From NCBI GenBank assembly GCA_032622095.1, contig CP136064.1, positions 197,563,948 through 197,627,947 of the forward strand: a stretch of 64,000 nucleotides of DNA, in the 5' to 3' direction. The notes beneath the pieces were generated by a model that was not told the origin of the DNA, searched no databases, and was given only the letters and a program-made list of their open reading frames with translations. Shown one piece after another: positions 35,500 to 47,900 of this stretch. This DNA comes from Siphonodentalium dalli. Taxonomy: Eukaryota; Mollusca; Scaphopoda; Gadilida; Siphonodentaliidae. The position numbers and the translations under genes were made by a program. Position 1 is the first letter of the stretch. Each line of letters begins with the position of its first letter.

Positions 35500-35885
35500 C
35501 TTCGTCCGGGATGTTCCCCTCTGATTTTCGGAGAATTGCGCGATTTAACCTTGAATTGACCATTTTAAAGGTGAACGTCATGTCGGGTCACGATTTGACC
35601 CGCCCAAAACACTCCCCGGACAAAAGTCACGACAAAAGTACCCGTCGAAATCCGCCCGGATTTACCCGATTTGACCTTGAATTGACAATTTTGAATGTCA
35701 AGATCAGGTCAGGGTCATAATTTGACCCACCGAAACACTCCTGGGACAAAAGTAACAGTAGGTATTATATTTCGTTGAAATACTTCGTTTTACCAGATTT
35801 GACCTTGAATTAATCTTTTTGAATGTCAAAGTCAGGTCGGGATCAAGATTTGACCCGTCCGAATAGTCCAGAAACATGCCTACAT
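35500..35885 (+). repeat. ~127-bp tandem repeat, three units
   Basis: GATTT(A/G)ACCTTGAATT begins near 35541, 35668 and 35798. Each is followed by GTCA..TCAGGTC.GG and TTTGACCC..CC. Frames in this array are by-products. Confidence 0.75.
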
Positions 35886-36439
35886 CAGCACGTTCGAGAA
35901 CATGGTCCCACGTGAAATTGGATCCGTCAATATTGCTCCCGGGATCGAAGTAGTCCTACACACAATATTTTAGTCGGATCGGTCAAGGTCCAGAAACATG
36001 CCTATGAGCGAGGTCAAGTTGACACGTTAAATACCAAATCCGAGTCGGATCAGTCGAGCAGTGTTAGAGTCTATAACACATACACACATGCATACACATG
36101 CATACACACATACATACAGACAGGTGTTCCAAAATGTATAATCGATAGCTACAACAATTCTATGGTAGATAGTTCACGGCCGACCTGATGCATGCATCTT
36201 AGTTTTCTTATTTTACAATTACGGATATATCTGTACATTGTCTGGGTGGGCAATTCGTCGTCTGGTATACAGGGTCGTGGCTACAGAGTGAGAGGGGGTA
36301 ACACCCATCGAGATGTCCAACTACACCCCTTAAACAACACCAAATTCTCTTTGGGTTTAAACATTCCAACTGGTATCTCAAACATTCCAAAACCAAAGTT
36401 TGGAGAGGGCACCCCCCCCCCCACCGCCGTATAACTATA
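35886..36439. other. intergenic with CA-rich microsatellite
   Basis: A CACATG/CATACA microsatellite at 36074-36121 follows AGTCTATAAC. That arrangement is common at the 3' ends of non-LTR retroelement copies and also occurs near 62388 and 63150. A C-run lies at 36411-36422. No gene was seen. Confidence 0.45.
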
Positions 36440-37232
36440 CACTCTTAAAAATATAGGTACTTCAGAGTACCTATGTAGGTACTAAGCTTTGTCCCAGGGG
36501 GAGTACCAACTTTTTGGTACTCTGGAGTACCAAAAGTTTAGGTACTCTAGAGTACCAAAATGTTTGGTACTCTGGAGTACCAACTTCTTGGTACTCTAGA
36601 GTACCAAATTGTTGGTACTCTGGATTACCTAATAATTATTCAAGTTCTACCCGGGCATTGTGCATATAATACCCACCCCGCATTTATGTCACCGAAGCCA
36701 TGACGCTCACGATATGAGGTGCCAAGAAATAGATGCTTTCATGACACGCCCTATATATTATCTGAAGTACCAAAATATCAAGACAGGTACTCTGAAGTAT
36801 TTAGGTACTACGCATAGATCCAGCAATTTGATACTCCAGAGAACAAAACAGCCCCTGATACCGGCAAATTTAACAATGTGACATGTTAGATTCCAAATTA
36901 TGCTGTCGCGTTTAAACATCCAATTAAGTACAAAACCACAAAGACTCCCTTGCATAGTGCTAAATAAAATAATCCGACAGATCTACGACCGCGAGTCGAC
37001 GGGCGGCCATTTTTCACTTTAATTTAATCGTTTGCACACGGCACTCGATATTGACACACCCACGGTCTCACCCAATCAGCATGGAGCCAACGATTGGCAC
37101 TCTGTGGAGTACCAACTCCTGTGGTTCTATAACGCTAAACAGGCTCTAAAGGCTTATAGTACCAAACTGTCTGGTACTATCGCGGCTTTTGGTTCCATGG
37201 GGTACCTAAATCAATTGCTTTATTTGAGAGTG
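36440..37232. mobile_element. TA-flanked element made of GGTACTC..GAGTACC palindromes
   Basis: The left end CACTCTTAAAAATATAGGTA and the right end (reverse complement of TTATTTGAGAGTG) are inverted, with TA directly outside (36438-36439, 37233-37234). Inside, about eight GGTACTCTGGAGTACC-like palindromes are spaced by ~25 bp at 36458-36630, and further copies lie at 36770-36840 and near 37098-37205. No transposase frame is present. It is non-autonomous. Confidence 0.75.
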
Positions 37233-38819
37233 TAGGGTTAATTTGGTAAAAACAATTCAGAGTACAGACTTATCATCAGGGACGTGGCGAATGGGGTTTG
37301 TGTGTTGTCTACACCCCCCCCCCCCCACACACACCACACACACACACACACACTGTGGTCAAAATGTTTAGCAATTGGAAATGTCATGCCTGACAAGAAC
37401 ATTATTCGTACACTATATATAGGTTTCAATTGTTTGAATTTCTAACTAGTAAAGGAATGTGTTGTTTTAGACAAATAGCAGCAACCGAAAATCACCAACT
37501 TTAGGGGCGTCAGGTTAGAAATTTCGAACTGTTGGAATATTTGAGATACCAATTGGAAAGTTTAAATCCAACGGGTGGGGTGGACATGGCATTTCGCGAA
37601 CATGGAAGTTTGGCCCGGTTCAACTAAGGGGCGGGTGCAGTTGGAAATTGCACGATGTACCCCCACCCACCACAGAGACCAACTAGCCACCCCGAGCCTC
37701 GTCGAATGTAGGATATAGTCAATTATCAGCTGTGTATGTGACCTATATATAATATATATTATAAAATTGTATTACCCACGAATTAAACTTTTGATAAGAA
37801 TTATGGCCTAGCTCAAAGCTCACAATCTCCTCTATGTTATTCCATGTGTGTGTGTGAGATGGGGTAAAATACGATCAATTAATGTATTGATTCTTTCCTC
37901 TTTCCAAATTTCCGTCGGCTGTTTACAAAGCAGATATGTCATATAGGAAAGGTAACACAAACGCTCTTTATCAAAATATGTTTTAGAAATAGTGACAATT
38001 TTCTATAGAGAATATTATTTTTATTTTTATTGAGTTTATGCCCACGCCCATATGTCGTGATTTTCAAGGCTGTCCAAATTTTTGTCATGTTTTTTTTTTT
38101 GCAGGGGTGAGATGACCACTGTACGCATACTGTATATATGATATACACACCCGTAACGACGACACCCCTTAATACGAGTGTGCTAACGAAAACGTAGTTT
38201 TATATATATCCATGGTATGACAACCGCATAAAACATCTGCATAAAAATAATAAAAAAGTTACTCTAACAAATATTTTTCATTTCCCTTTGAATCGAAAAA
38301 TGACCTATGTGTGTCCTGATGACATCGCCGATTTATTTTGATTATTGCTACACGTAGAGAGCGGTGGTCGATAATATACGAGTTATGTCGGCTCACATAA
38401 AACAAATCGCCGCCTGATCATTGCTCTCAGTTGATTAACTCGGCGTGAATGCATGGTCGCAGTCATGCATCGATCCATATAATTATATTGTCTTATTTCT
38501 GACACCGCCACTCGTCAGTAAACGCAAAGCTCGTCATTTTAAGAGCCTGCGATGTACTCATGTTCGAATTCACATCGTGGAACTCATACAAGTCTAAGAT
38601 CCATATGCGAATATAAGGCCATGCATTGACTATAGACACTAAGATACATGCGCTGATTCGCCCACCCAACCCAGCCGCTATCCAGCATCCCTGTCACACA
38701 ATACTGTCAACTCGGACTCGGCTCTTTCTCGATAACCTCTCAATGCCGTACATAAAGATTGCACAAGCCCACATTTTTTCGTTCCGGACTGTAGAAAATT
38801 GTCGATAACCAGTGTAAAT
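37233..38819. other. intergenic, nothing recognised
   Basis: C-run plus (AC)n at 37314-37352; the rest is AT-rich with only short frames. A motif CGCTCTTTAT occurs at 37961, as in the TTAA elements, but without borders. Confidence 0.4.
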
Positions 38820-38976
38820 GAGCAGGAACTTAACTTACTACTTAAGTAGGACTTAATCTTGTTTTGTGAAACGCGTTCTTGAAACGAAAAGTTACATCAT
38901 AAGATCCACCTTAGATCTTAGATTAAGTCCATCTTAAGATAATCTTATGACCTTGCTTCACGAAACAGGCCCCTGA
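38820..38976. mobile_element. repeat with TTCACGAAACAGGCCCCTG end
   Basis: Relative of 32709-32900 in the opposite orientation, sharing CTTAAGAT..TCTTATGACC and GTGAAACGCGTTCTTGAAA. About 157 bp is recognisable. Confidence 0.5.
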
Positions 38977-39319
38977 ACTAGATTGATGAAATGCCATATT
39001 TGAGGCCATTTAACTCAATAAATTGATATCCATATGCCCTGCCAAAATACAATAGTGAAGAAAATTACGTTAGGGTGGATACACACTTGTATTCATTTCT
39101 GTATGTAAAATCCATGTATTATGGGCGCTCGGCACTGAATTCCGTTTAATAGCAATCTTTTTCAAACGAATGGTGTCCATTTTTAAACCAATAGTTGTTC
39201 TTATATTCAACAGGAGACAATTCAATTTTAATATATATCGTTTCATAATCAATGTTTCTTCAACTGTTTTTTTTTGGGGTTAATTTCCTTTACAATTTGC
39301 TTCGTGAACACGTATGTGT

Positions 39320-39555
39320 TTAACCCTTTCTATACTAAAGCACCATTGATGAGTAGTTATCCCATAGGAAATGTTCAGATAATAAGTTCAACAAAAGAGT
39401 TGAACTTATTATCTAAACATTTCCCTCGATAAATAGGGCTCCTTCTGCACTTTTATTTATATGTCGTCTGCTTATGTCACCTTAATATCCCTCCAAATGA
39501 ATAATAGACAATTTCGATGTACACTGGCGAATCCATTTAGTGTCGAAGGGGTTAA
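39320..39555. mobile_element. 236-bp piggyBac-type MITE with central hairpin
   Basis: TTAACCCTTTCTATACTAAA at the left matches, with four mismatches, the reverse complement of TTTAGTGTCGAAGGGGTTAA at the right. TTAA forms both edges. In the middle, 39366-39425 is a hairpin with ~26-bp arms around ACAAAAGAG. The border type is the same as in the element at 23783 but the interior differs. Confidence 0.8.
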
Positions 39556-41330
39556 TCGAGTTAGTGAAACGTCGTGATATGTAACGGAGACTAAAACGAC
39601 GTTAAGTCATGCAAAACCAACCAACCAGGGCCCTGTACTATAGATTCCTAACAGCCGTGATTTGAGTCGCGGAGAACGTTCCTCGGTAATTTTCTAATTT
39701 GTAAAGCGAGATTTGTGTTCTATAGTAGATTACCATTTGTTTACACCATACATCGTTGTGAACTGACTAATATGATATTCTCGGCGAGCCATCTGTAACT
39801 GGAATTCATTTCAGCAGCGAATTGCTCTGTTTTGGGGATGAATGGAGTGTCCTAACGGTGCGTCTTTTTGTTATTATGTAGTACGATAATTGTCTTCCTT
39901 AGGAAAATCAAGAACTCGCTTGACGGGCTGGTAAATTACCAACTTAGGGAGTTCCATAGCACAGAAATAACACAGCATTGAGTAGAACACGGTGTTAAAG
40001 GGGCACTTTGATTATTGCGATATAACCAAGATGCGGGCCCCGTTGGTTCAGAGTGCCCGGATGAAGATAATTAATCGAGTGTGCTTCTCACAGTAAGAGC
40101 TAACTGCATGGCCTCCTATAGCCTGATATCGGAGTACGCTGTGTATGTCTCTTTGGAATGCAGACGAAATTTCTAAACGATGTCGATGTACATCTGTTAG
40201 GAATTTCGTCGGCTTTTCTAAGACAGGCTATTTGGCCATGCGTTTGTCAAAACAGACCTGTTTCTTACGTGCATGCATAATTCGCGTTTATTGATAGTAA
40301 TGATGAAAAGAGTAACGGCTTGTATTAATCGAATAATATAAATGAAGTTAGTTTGCCGCGTATCGTAATCAGGATGGACTTTATTTTACCTATATATACG
40401 GACCGTTCATTCTTGAAAGTGCAGCCTGTACTCGTATAGTAAAACTCGGAATTATGCTTTCAAGATTCATATCAAGGCGACGTCCAGTCGCGGGATGTTG
40501 GTCAGTTTCTGTGCCGATGCCAGGGGCGTACACTAGCAATGGCGGGGTGGTTGACGGGGTGTCACGCGTGCAAATATATACATGTATACAGTGACATTAG
40601 CACTAACCTTTACTATTGAAAATAAATTGAGTTCGTGTGTCCGGATAAAGGCGACAAAACGACTTAACCCCTCTGAAAATGTGTACATAGGGTCATATCA
40701 TGCACGTAACCCGGCGATTAAGGGCGCTAATAATGTTTATGACTTTGGCTATATATAGGCGATCAAACGGAGGGGCAGATCGGCAGATTAAAAAAAAAAT
40801 CGAATTTTTTTTGGAATTTGGGAATAGATTTTTACAACTTGTTTTGCTTCATCCTATTTTATGGATGTTAGTGTTGTAGACTATTATAATATTTAAGGAA
40901 GTTGCAGTCCTGTCAACAAGTTTGGTATTTTGATAAAAATTTGATTTTGAAGCCATTTTCACCAAGCTTGGTGTTATTTCTTTAAAATGGGGAATTTGAC
41001 CCTAAAAATAATATAATAATAATAAAATTTCCCGGACCCCTGTGTCTTATATATATGTACTTTTAGTATTATGACCAATTTGTGCCAGGGGCCAGTGGTT
41101 GCACTATTCATGTGTGTTTCCGAATACGTTGTTCGAATAAATAGGATTATCATTATTTGTGGCTGAGACATGAGAAGCTGCATAATTTGATAAATAAAAC
41201 GCTATTTCAGAATGCATTTTAGCTTAAGCTGCTGAACATGAAAATTCAAGTTGAGATATTGCCAATTTCCCATGGGTTGGTATCCATCGCCAGTGGTTTC
41301 CGAATATAAGTACGTCCGTCGACAATTTCC
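39556..41330. other. intergenic with one repeat end
   Basis: The segment ending at about 39652 (CCCTGTACTATAGATTCCTA) recurs in reverse complement at about 59320-59341, next to ACCAACCAACC in both places, so it is an interspersed repeat end. Nothing else was recognised in this stretch. Confidence 0.45.
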
Positions 41331-41455
41331 ATTGGTATAGGCTACGGGTTGTAACTTTGGTCGGATCATTATGAAATTAGGCATGACTGTTGGAATTGGT
41401 AACATATAGATCGGGAACGAGTCATTTTTGTTATGGGCCTGTCGACAAAAAACTT
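41331..41455 (+). repeat. fragment of 165-bp-class repeat
   Basis: GGCTACGGGTTGTAACTTTG, CGGATCATTATGAAATT and GGGAACGAGTCATTTTTG align with units of the array at 7942. Confidence 0.55.
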
Positions 41456-41495
41456 GCATCATATATCTCAAATTTCAATATAGTATACGGGCTAG

Positions 41496-41800
41496 ATGCC
41501 GCCACCGAAAGCGACAAAATGTGCGATATTAGCGCATGTTTCGGCGGGCCGAAAGCGACAAAAAGTGCGTCGTAACGACGCACATTTTGTCGCTTTCGCC
41601 GCGTTACTAAAGCTAGCCACACATGCTTGCGTATGCGTTAGCCAAAATAATCGGATCCGTTCATCGGATCCGTTCGTCGTGCGAAAGTACCCACACATGT
41701 TTGCGTTATCGTTCCGTTGCGGTCATGCGAACGTTAGTCCGATAGTGACCGTTTCAGTCACTTCACCGTGGATTTATAGGAGGAATTGTTAGTGATTGTT
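41496..41800. mobile_element. hairpin-bearing repeat with AAAGCGACAAAA motif
   Basis: ACCGAAAGCGACAAAATGTG near 41502 pairs with CACATTTTGTCGCTTTCGCC near 41580; an inner palindrome GTGCGTCGTAACGACGCAC sits at 41566-41584. It is followed by GCTAGCCACACATGCTTGCG, whose reverse complement occurs at about 44187. Frames on both strands at 41390-41792 are by-products of this symmetry. Confidence 0.6.
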
Positions 41801-42435
41801 GCTGTGTATCATTACCATAGGAGGTTAAGAAATAAACGATCTTCTCGGGGGGGGGGGGGGGTCTGGAAAAAATTGCACATATAGGGCCAAAAAGTTTTTT
41901 TTTTCCGACCCCGAGGGACCCACTACCCCATTTGTGAAATTGTTTTCCTTCAAATTTTGGGGACTCACCCCCTTTCTCATGTTTTTATCAAAATTTCAGA
42001 GTTTTTTTTAGCCGTTCTTCAATAACAGTGTTAACTGCCTTTCAATCCCATTCCACTATCCTTTTTTGGTGCAAACTCTTGCTGTGTAAAATTAAGACTC
42101 AAGCAATAACATGCTTAATTGGTAAACACAGATCAGAAAAAAACGAAAAATAAACTATTTCCATGTGTTTCCTGGTGTTTTCAGTATCTAACAACAATAA
42201 TAAAGCATATAGTGTAGGTACACTTTATGTCACAAATCGCCCTAGACCCCATTATAGCCTTAATTAATATATCGAGTGCGTTGTGTCTGACAAAGAACAC
42301 TGATCAGTGTAAATAGTGTAAACAGGTCAGGGGTTCGACAATTATGTGTGCATGACCAAAGAACTATTTAGTCTTATCCACCGGGGTGGGGTGGGAGAGG
42401 GGAATTGTTTTTGGTTAGGTATGCTCATAGATATA
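41801..42435. other. intergenic, nothing recognised
   Basis: A G-run lies at 41848-41861. No gene or repeat structure was seen. Confidence 0.35.
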
Positions 42436-42870
42436 TGATTATTATACCCCCGATATTAGTCGGCGGGTATATAGCTGACGTCTCGAGCCATCCGTGCGTC
42501 CGTCCGTACAAACATTTTGCATTATAACTGGAGAGTCGGTTGTCATATTTTGATGCTCTATGGCATGGTGAAGGACCAGCAACGAGGAACGAATATGCAT
42601 AATATCACAGGTTGTGAGCACCAATGCCTACCAGAGTTATTGGCCCTGTTCGACTTTATGAAATTCAGTCAGTACAATGTTTTTGCAATATAACTTGAAG
42701 TGTCGGTTGTCGAATTTTGATGTGGTTTTGTGTGGTGATAGACCAGAATGATAAAGGAAGGATGCATGCACATACATGCATTACTGCATATCACAGGTTT
42801 CCCCTGTCAATGCATACCAGAGTTACCGGCCTTGTTCCATCCGTAAACACATTTTGCATTATTATAACTC
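42436..42870 (+). repeat. two-unit interspersed repeat with GTCCGTCCG
   Basis: TTATACCCCCG..CGGGTATA at 42443-42472 forms a small hairpin. It is followed by two ~180-bp units sharing TTTTGCA(T/A)TATAAC, GTCGGTTGTC, TTTTGATG, ATATCACAGGTT and TACCAGAGTTA(T/C)(T/C)GGCC. Confidence 0.65.
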
Positions 42871-43895
42871 AACCATATGTACATTTGTGCACTAGAGTCT
42901 GCAGTATAGTCTCAGTCAGATTTTATTCTTGATTTTACTTTTAGTTTGAACTTTGAAGACATTGAAGAATGTCATTTCTCAATGCATCTGAATGCATCAC
43001 AGTATTTCAGTTTATCTATTTGTAAGCGATAACAGTATACAATTAGTATTTTAGTTTAGTCTTGTTGAGCAGTAAAGATCCAAGATGAAGTTCGGAAATT
43101 CAATGAGAATCGTCACCTTCAGTTAGGATTGTCTGAGCACTAAACAGTAACGGTCATTCATAACCAATTCAGTTTTATTTGGATACGTGTTGCAAATTAA
43201 CATTACCTGCAATCATTCAAGATGAGAAATAACCAGAATGAATGAATTTGATTACATGCCAGAACAAGACAGTATTTCAGACATTAGAAATGTATGACAT
43301 ACCCTATCAATTGCATGTTATGCTACAATCAGGTTAATGATATCTAGTCATCATTGAGTATTCACCATGTAGTATCCAATTTGTGATACAGTTTTTTTTA
43401 TTTTATTACTTTTATTCAGGTAATACAACTGGGTAATATATTAATTTTGTTACTAAATATTTCTTCCGTTGATCATAAGTTTCCTGAACGCTATTACGGT
43501 GGTCCACTGTGAAGTGGGCCGGGATCCTGTGAAATCCAGAATGTTTCTAAATCTGAGGCTAAAGAGTCTCCATAACTGCCTATATAGCCCTATACCAACA
43601 CACATGGTACTAATATGCTTACATGTAAACAACATTACATGGTCAGTACTTGTAAATTGAAAAAAAAAACATTTTGGAAAAGAATTACAAGCAAGATTTT
43701 TTCGGCCTCTGGACCACCACCCACCCCGCCCTATATACGGAATTGTTTTACAGACCCCCCCCCCGATCTTCTCGGAAATATCCTGCCACTCATTAAATGA
43801 TTTCTGGCTTTCGTGATAGTCCACATGCTGGCATACATACAGATAGACCCGGGGTTTAACTAGAAAGGCACAAATCTTCCACTTCTTGTGGTGTT
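42871..43895. other. intergenic, nothing recognised
   Basis: AT-rich. Frames on both strands at 43453-43824 have no motif. A C-run lies at 43756-43763. Confidence 0.35.
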
Positions 43896-44290
43896 ATGGG
43901 AGTAGATCTAATTCGCGGCATGTTTTATTACTTTGAAAAATCGCGGCTTTTCCAGGATGGCGTCATAAATAATTGGGAATTCCGCTGCGAACGTAAACGG
44001 AGCGACGATTTCTGTCGGATGGAAAATACGAGTATTTTCAGTCCGATAAAAATCGGAGGCATTCGGAGCGTCATAATAGTTTCGCATCGGAACCGCATGC
44101 ATGTGTGGGTGCCCGTGCATTTCTATTTGATTTTCCATCCGACAATCGCATGCGATAAAAATAACGCAACGCACCATACGCATACGCAAGCATGTGTGGC
44201 TAGCGTAATGGCGCACTTTTTGTCCCTTTCGGCGTGCACCGAAAGCGCCATTAGGATGTGGCCATAATAGTATTCCATATAATTGATATT
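43896..44290. repeat. interspersed repeat related to 41496-41800
   Basis: It contains CGCAAGCATGTGTGGCTAGC (about 44187), the reverse complement of the segment at about 41609, and a small hairpin of CTTTCGGCG / CACCGAAAG. An upstream palindromic pair (GCGGCTTTTCC / TCCGACAATCGC region) makes both strands open. No gene is supported. Confidence 0.5.
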
Positions 44291-44454
44291 CTAATGCAAT
44301 TATTATGCTGATCGCCTCATCATTCCTTGTGTCTGGCGAATTACAATTCATGCTAATGGCAGACATTTGTATATGGCGCTATCACAACGATCATGACATT
44401 TGGAACTTATTCCCTATATATTCCTTATTTTCAAAAATGTCGCTTTCGGCTGAC

Positions 44455-44690
44455 TTGACGGCTTGGGTGTGTGGCCCGCCCCAAATACCACATAGAAACA
44501 CCCCGACCTCCACCATCACCCCCAGTGGTATACCACCCCGAGTGGTGAAAATTGGGTATGGACCATTTTCGAGAATGGTAAGGATTTCGACCGATTTGAC
44601 CGAATGTGTGGGTGGCCCGCCCTAAATACCACCTAAAAACACTCCGAGCCACCACGTATCACCCCGGTGGTAGGCCTACCACCCAACCCA
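44455..44690 (+). repeat. ~145-bp direct repeat, two units
   Basis: GTGTGTGGCCCGCCC / GTGGGTGGCCCGCCC, then AAATACCACNTA(G/A)AAACAC and CCACC..ATCACCCC.GTGGTA, starting near 44467 and 44608. Confidence 0.7.
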
Positions 44691-45328
44691 AAACATATGA
44701 TAGCTTACTATTTTGAGACTGGGACTCATATAATATATAATAATATATTAGTCCCAGCTACATGTAGCTAGAAATGTGAACAGCAGACATCCTGAGATAC
44801 AAACAATATATATTATTGATTGTTTGATTTTCCAACCAGTATTTAGTGGGGGAATGTGTTGTTTTTAGACCAACAGCAGTATATTCTTCTACTTTTGGTC
44901 CAAAGTTTGGTCGGAATGGCTATCGGTTGAACAATTTAGGTTTAGAGGGTGTCAGGTTTGACATTTCCGTTGGAAATGTTTGAGGTACCATTTGGAAAGT
45001 TCAACTGGGAGGGGGGTTGCAAAGTAGTATTTCGAGAACATTTGACTTTGGTCTGGTTCAAGGTACATACATTTGGAAATATCAAGGTATCTACATGTAC
45101 TAGTAGCCACCTCCCCGGTTATAAGGTATAAGAACACATTGGCTACATGGATGCGACTAGAGATCTCCATTGTGGGGGGGGGGTCTCCAACGATAACTTA
45201 CTATTATTATCACAGCTCTCAGTTAGTGGCCAAGACATAAATGCAAAAATAATGAAAAGCACCATCAACTATAGTATAAAATTGCACAAAACCTGTTATT
45301 TGTCAACATTTTGTTCAACGAAATTTTA
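44691..45328. other. intergenic with small hairpin
   Basis: ACTGGGACTCATATAATATA / TAATATATTAGTCCCAG at 44718-44756 is a hairpin. A similar GGGACTAATA..TATTAGTCCC hairpin occurs at 45725-45758. No gene was seen. Confidence 0.5.
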
Positions 45329-45532
45329 CCGGTTTGTCAAATATCTGACACAAAAAGCCACTTGATTTTAGAGTTATCCATCTTTGCCTGCAATTTGGTC
45401 AATGAAATTCTTCTCGATGACTCTATTTTGCCGGTTTGTCAAATATCTGACACAAAAAGCCACTTGATTTTAGAGTTATCCATCTTTGCCCGCAATTTGG
45501 TCAATGAAATTCTTCTCGTTGACTGTCTATTG
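45329..45532 (+). repeat. 102-bp tandem duplication
   Basis: CCGGTTTGTCAAATATCTGA starts at 45329 and 45431. The two 102-bp units differ at only a few bases. The 78-codon frame here is an effect of a period divisible by three. Confidence 0.9.
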
Positions 45533-47712
45533 GGCCACTATAATTAAAATAATAGATTTATAACATCGATATCTGATCACTCTGAGCTGTGGTGGGTGGG
45601 TTCCTCGACTCGAATCAAATATTTTTTACCCCCGAAGTCAAGGAAATAGTAATTTGCGACCGTTAATTCGGATTGAGTACCTTTAAGATCTAACAGCAAC
45701 CATATCTAAACCCCACTACAATCTGGGACTAATATATGTTATACATGTATTAGTCCCAGCTACAATCAGTGAACCTGATGAATAATTTTAACAGCATCTG
45801 AAAATGAAAGAAACATCCCACACCTTGTCTACGATATAATGAAAGCCATAATTGTAAATCAATCAGCTCTTCGTGTACCGGTATACATGTACATGTATAT
45901 GTACACATATTGGACCCACATGAATTGCTATATTCTCCATATTAATTTAAAACGAGCGCACCACTTTAACAAACTCATTATTGAGTATTATATCAATAGC
46001 GATGTGTTTGTTAAAGTGGCAAGGTCATTTTAAATTTATACTCCTTTTAACATCAATAGGCCTACACAATCATTCGTTGCATAACTTTCATTAAATTTTC
46101 CTAGTACTGAATATAAACAGTACTGGTACAATAACACTAGCAGTACTGGAACCGACCATACTGTAGGTGTCTGGCCTGTTTATTACCTTTTTAATTTGTT
46201 CTGATACATCAGGTTATTATAATAAGATGATAGTTCATTCAGACAACATCCTCTAAGTTGCCTAATAATAGAGACAAACTAATAATAGTGATGGTGGGAT
46301 TTTTTAGCTACATGTAAAATTAATAATAGTAACCACAGCAATTTCACTCTATGTCTCTTTAAAAGTGATCTGATCATGGGAAGTGTTCTCCAAATATAAT
46401 AACAGTGTTGACACTATCATATTATTGACACTATTATTGCACATGAGAGTACCGTTACTAGTACATGTAGATGCTAATATGAGTAAGTCATTATCAAGTC
46501 TGGCTCTTCTTCAATTCAACTATCATAGTGATATTCAACTACATGTATTATATCTTAATTGTACTACCATACACAATGTATACTGGTACGGTATATACGT
46601 AAACTCCAGGTTTTCTCTATTTTTACTAAAACTTCATGGAATCATCTCACTTCGTAATGCACAACCACTTAAAATGTACATGTATATAACACTATAATTT
46701 TAACAGAGCAATTGAGAAGGCATCATATTCCAATATAAAAAGAATTCTACAGCTTATTACAGGAGACCTGTTTATTTCATAATGGCAGAAGTACATGTGC
46801 ATGTACCGGTATGCCATTTGAATGACATTATAAATAACTTCTCATCAAGATGATTTCAAAATTCTAACTACTAGTACAAGTAAATCAGTTAAATAATCAA
46901 AAATGCCAGCACCGATATATATACTGTACTTAGTACATGTAGTAAGTAGGTACCGTACATGAGATATTTTCACCACTTCATAATAGTTGAATATATACGG
47001 TACATGTACCGGTACAATGGAATTCAAGTTGTGTCAGACCTGTTGTTTGGCATAAACAATGTACCAGTAAGTGACTTTTGTGATCACTGTTAGTCATTGA
47101 TTTTGATAACATAAGTTCATGATTTTTACAAAATAATTTTAATGAATCAAAACCATGTGCAGACGCATGTGTAACATGTAACTGTCTTTGTCATTATCCA
47201 AGTCTGGTTTAGTCTTGATCTAATGATCAAAGGCGGAATGTTACTAGTATGTACCGGTAACTTATGATCATGATCCGGGAGTCTGGTGAATTATAATCCA
47301 TTTCACAGCATTGTCCATGTCTGCATGTTTCATGACATGTTTGGTAAACATCCTCACTCGATTCACTGACACTGGTGAGTGGTGCCATTGCCATTCTGAT
47401 TCTCCAATCTCCATATCATGTTCTACCCTTCACAAGTTCACACACATGTAGCTACTGTACTTCTAATCAGTCTAATGTACTATGCAGAATGATAGAATCT
47501 GAATGAACATTCAATGACCTTTTACGGCATCAGCGTTGACTGCATTTCAGCGTTGACTGCATTTCAGCATTGAAGGGCTGAGGAGTCCAGAATAGAACTA
47601 TAATCATCATATTTTACAATAATCATTACATTCACATTGTTTGCATTCTTCCATTGCCTTGGGTCAATCAGTGCTATTCACTTATTCGAGTCAATGTCCA
47701 TGATAATAACAG
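45533..47712. other. AT-rich intergenic DNA rich in TACATGTA/ACCGGT palindromes
   Basis: Between 45880 and 47460 there are a dozen or so occurrences of ACATGTA/TACATGT and several ACCGGTA/TACCGGT, often adjacent (for example 45886, 46461, 46675, 46791, 46936, 47000). No gene, tandem array or element border was recognised. Confidence 0.5.
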
Positions 47713-47719
47713 TTGAATC

Positions 47720-47900
47720 ACAGTCCCTAGGAATCACTGTTAGTTGAATAACATATTATTTAATAATATTAAATCAATATATTATAGTTAGTTATTATAT
47801 TAACTGTTATCTGTATAGTGGAGGTAATGTATCTAGATCTATTTGTTATATTTTAATCAAATTTAATATTATATGGACAGTGATTCCTAGGACTGTGGTT
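47720..47900. repeat. inverted repeat with AT-rich core
   Basis: ACAGTCCCTAGGAATCACTG at 47720 pairs with CAGTGATTCCTAGGACTGTG at 47878. About 136 bp of almost pure A/T lies between. Possibly a small MITE. Confidence 0.75.

Noticed and set aside
32709-38976. A single 6.3-kb transposon bounded by GGGCCTGTTTC-type ends
   Set aside because: The two ends look like separate short copies in opposite orientation; the interior holds several unrelated complete elements and no transposase.
40030-40100. tRNA-like GTTGGTTCAGAGTGCCCGG segment
   Set aside because: No cloverleaf can be built around it and the box spacing is wrong.
41390-41792. Frames on both strands with similar lengths
   Set aside because: Hairpin symmetry of the repeat keeps both strands open.
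45311-45547. 78-codon frame with an internal repeat
   Set aside because: It is explained by a 102-bp (3n) tandem duplication.
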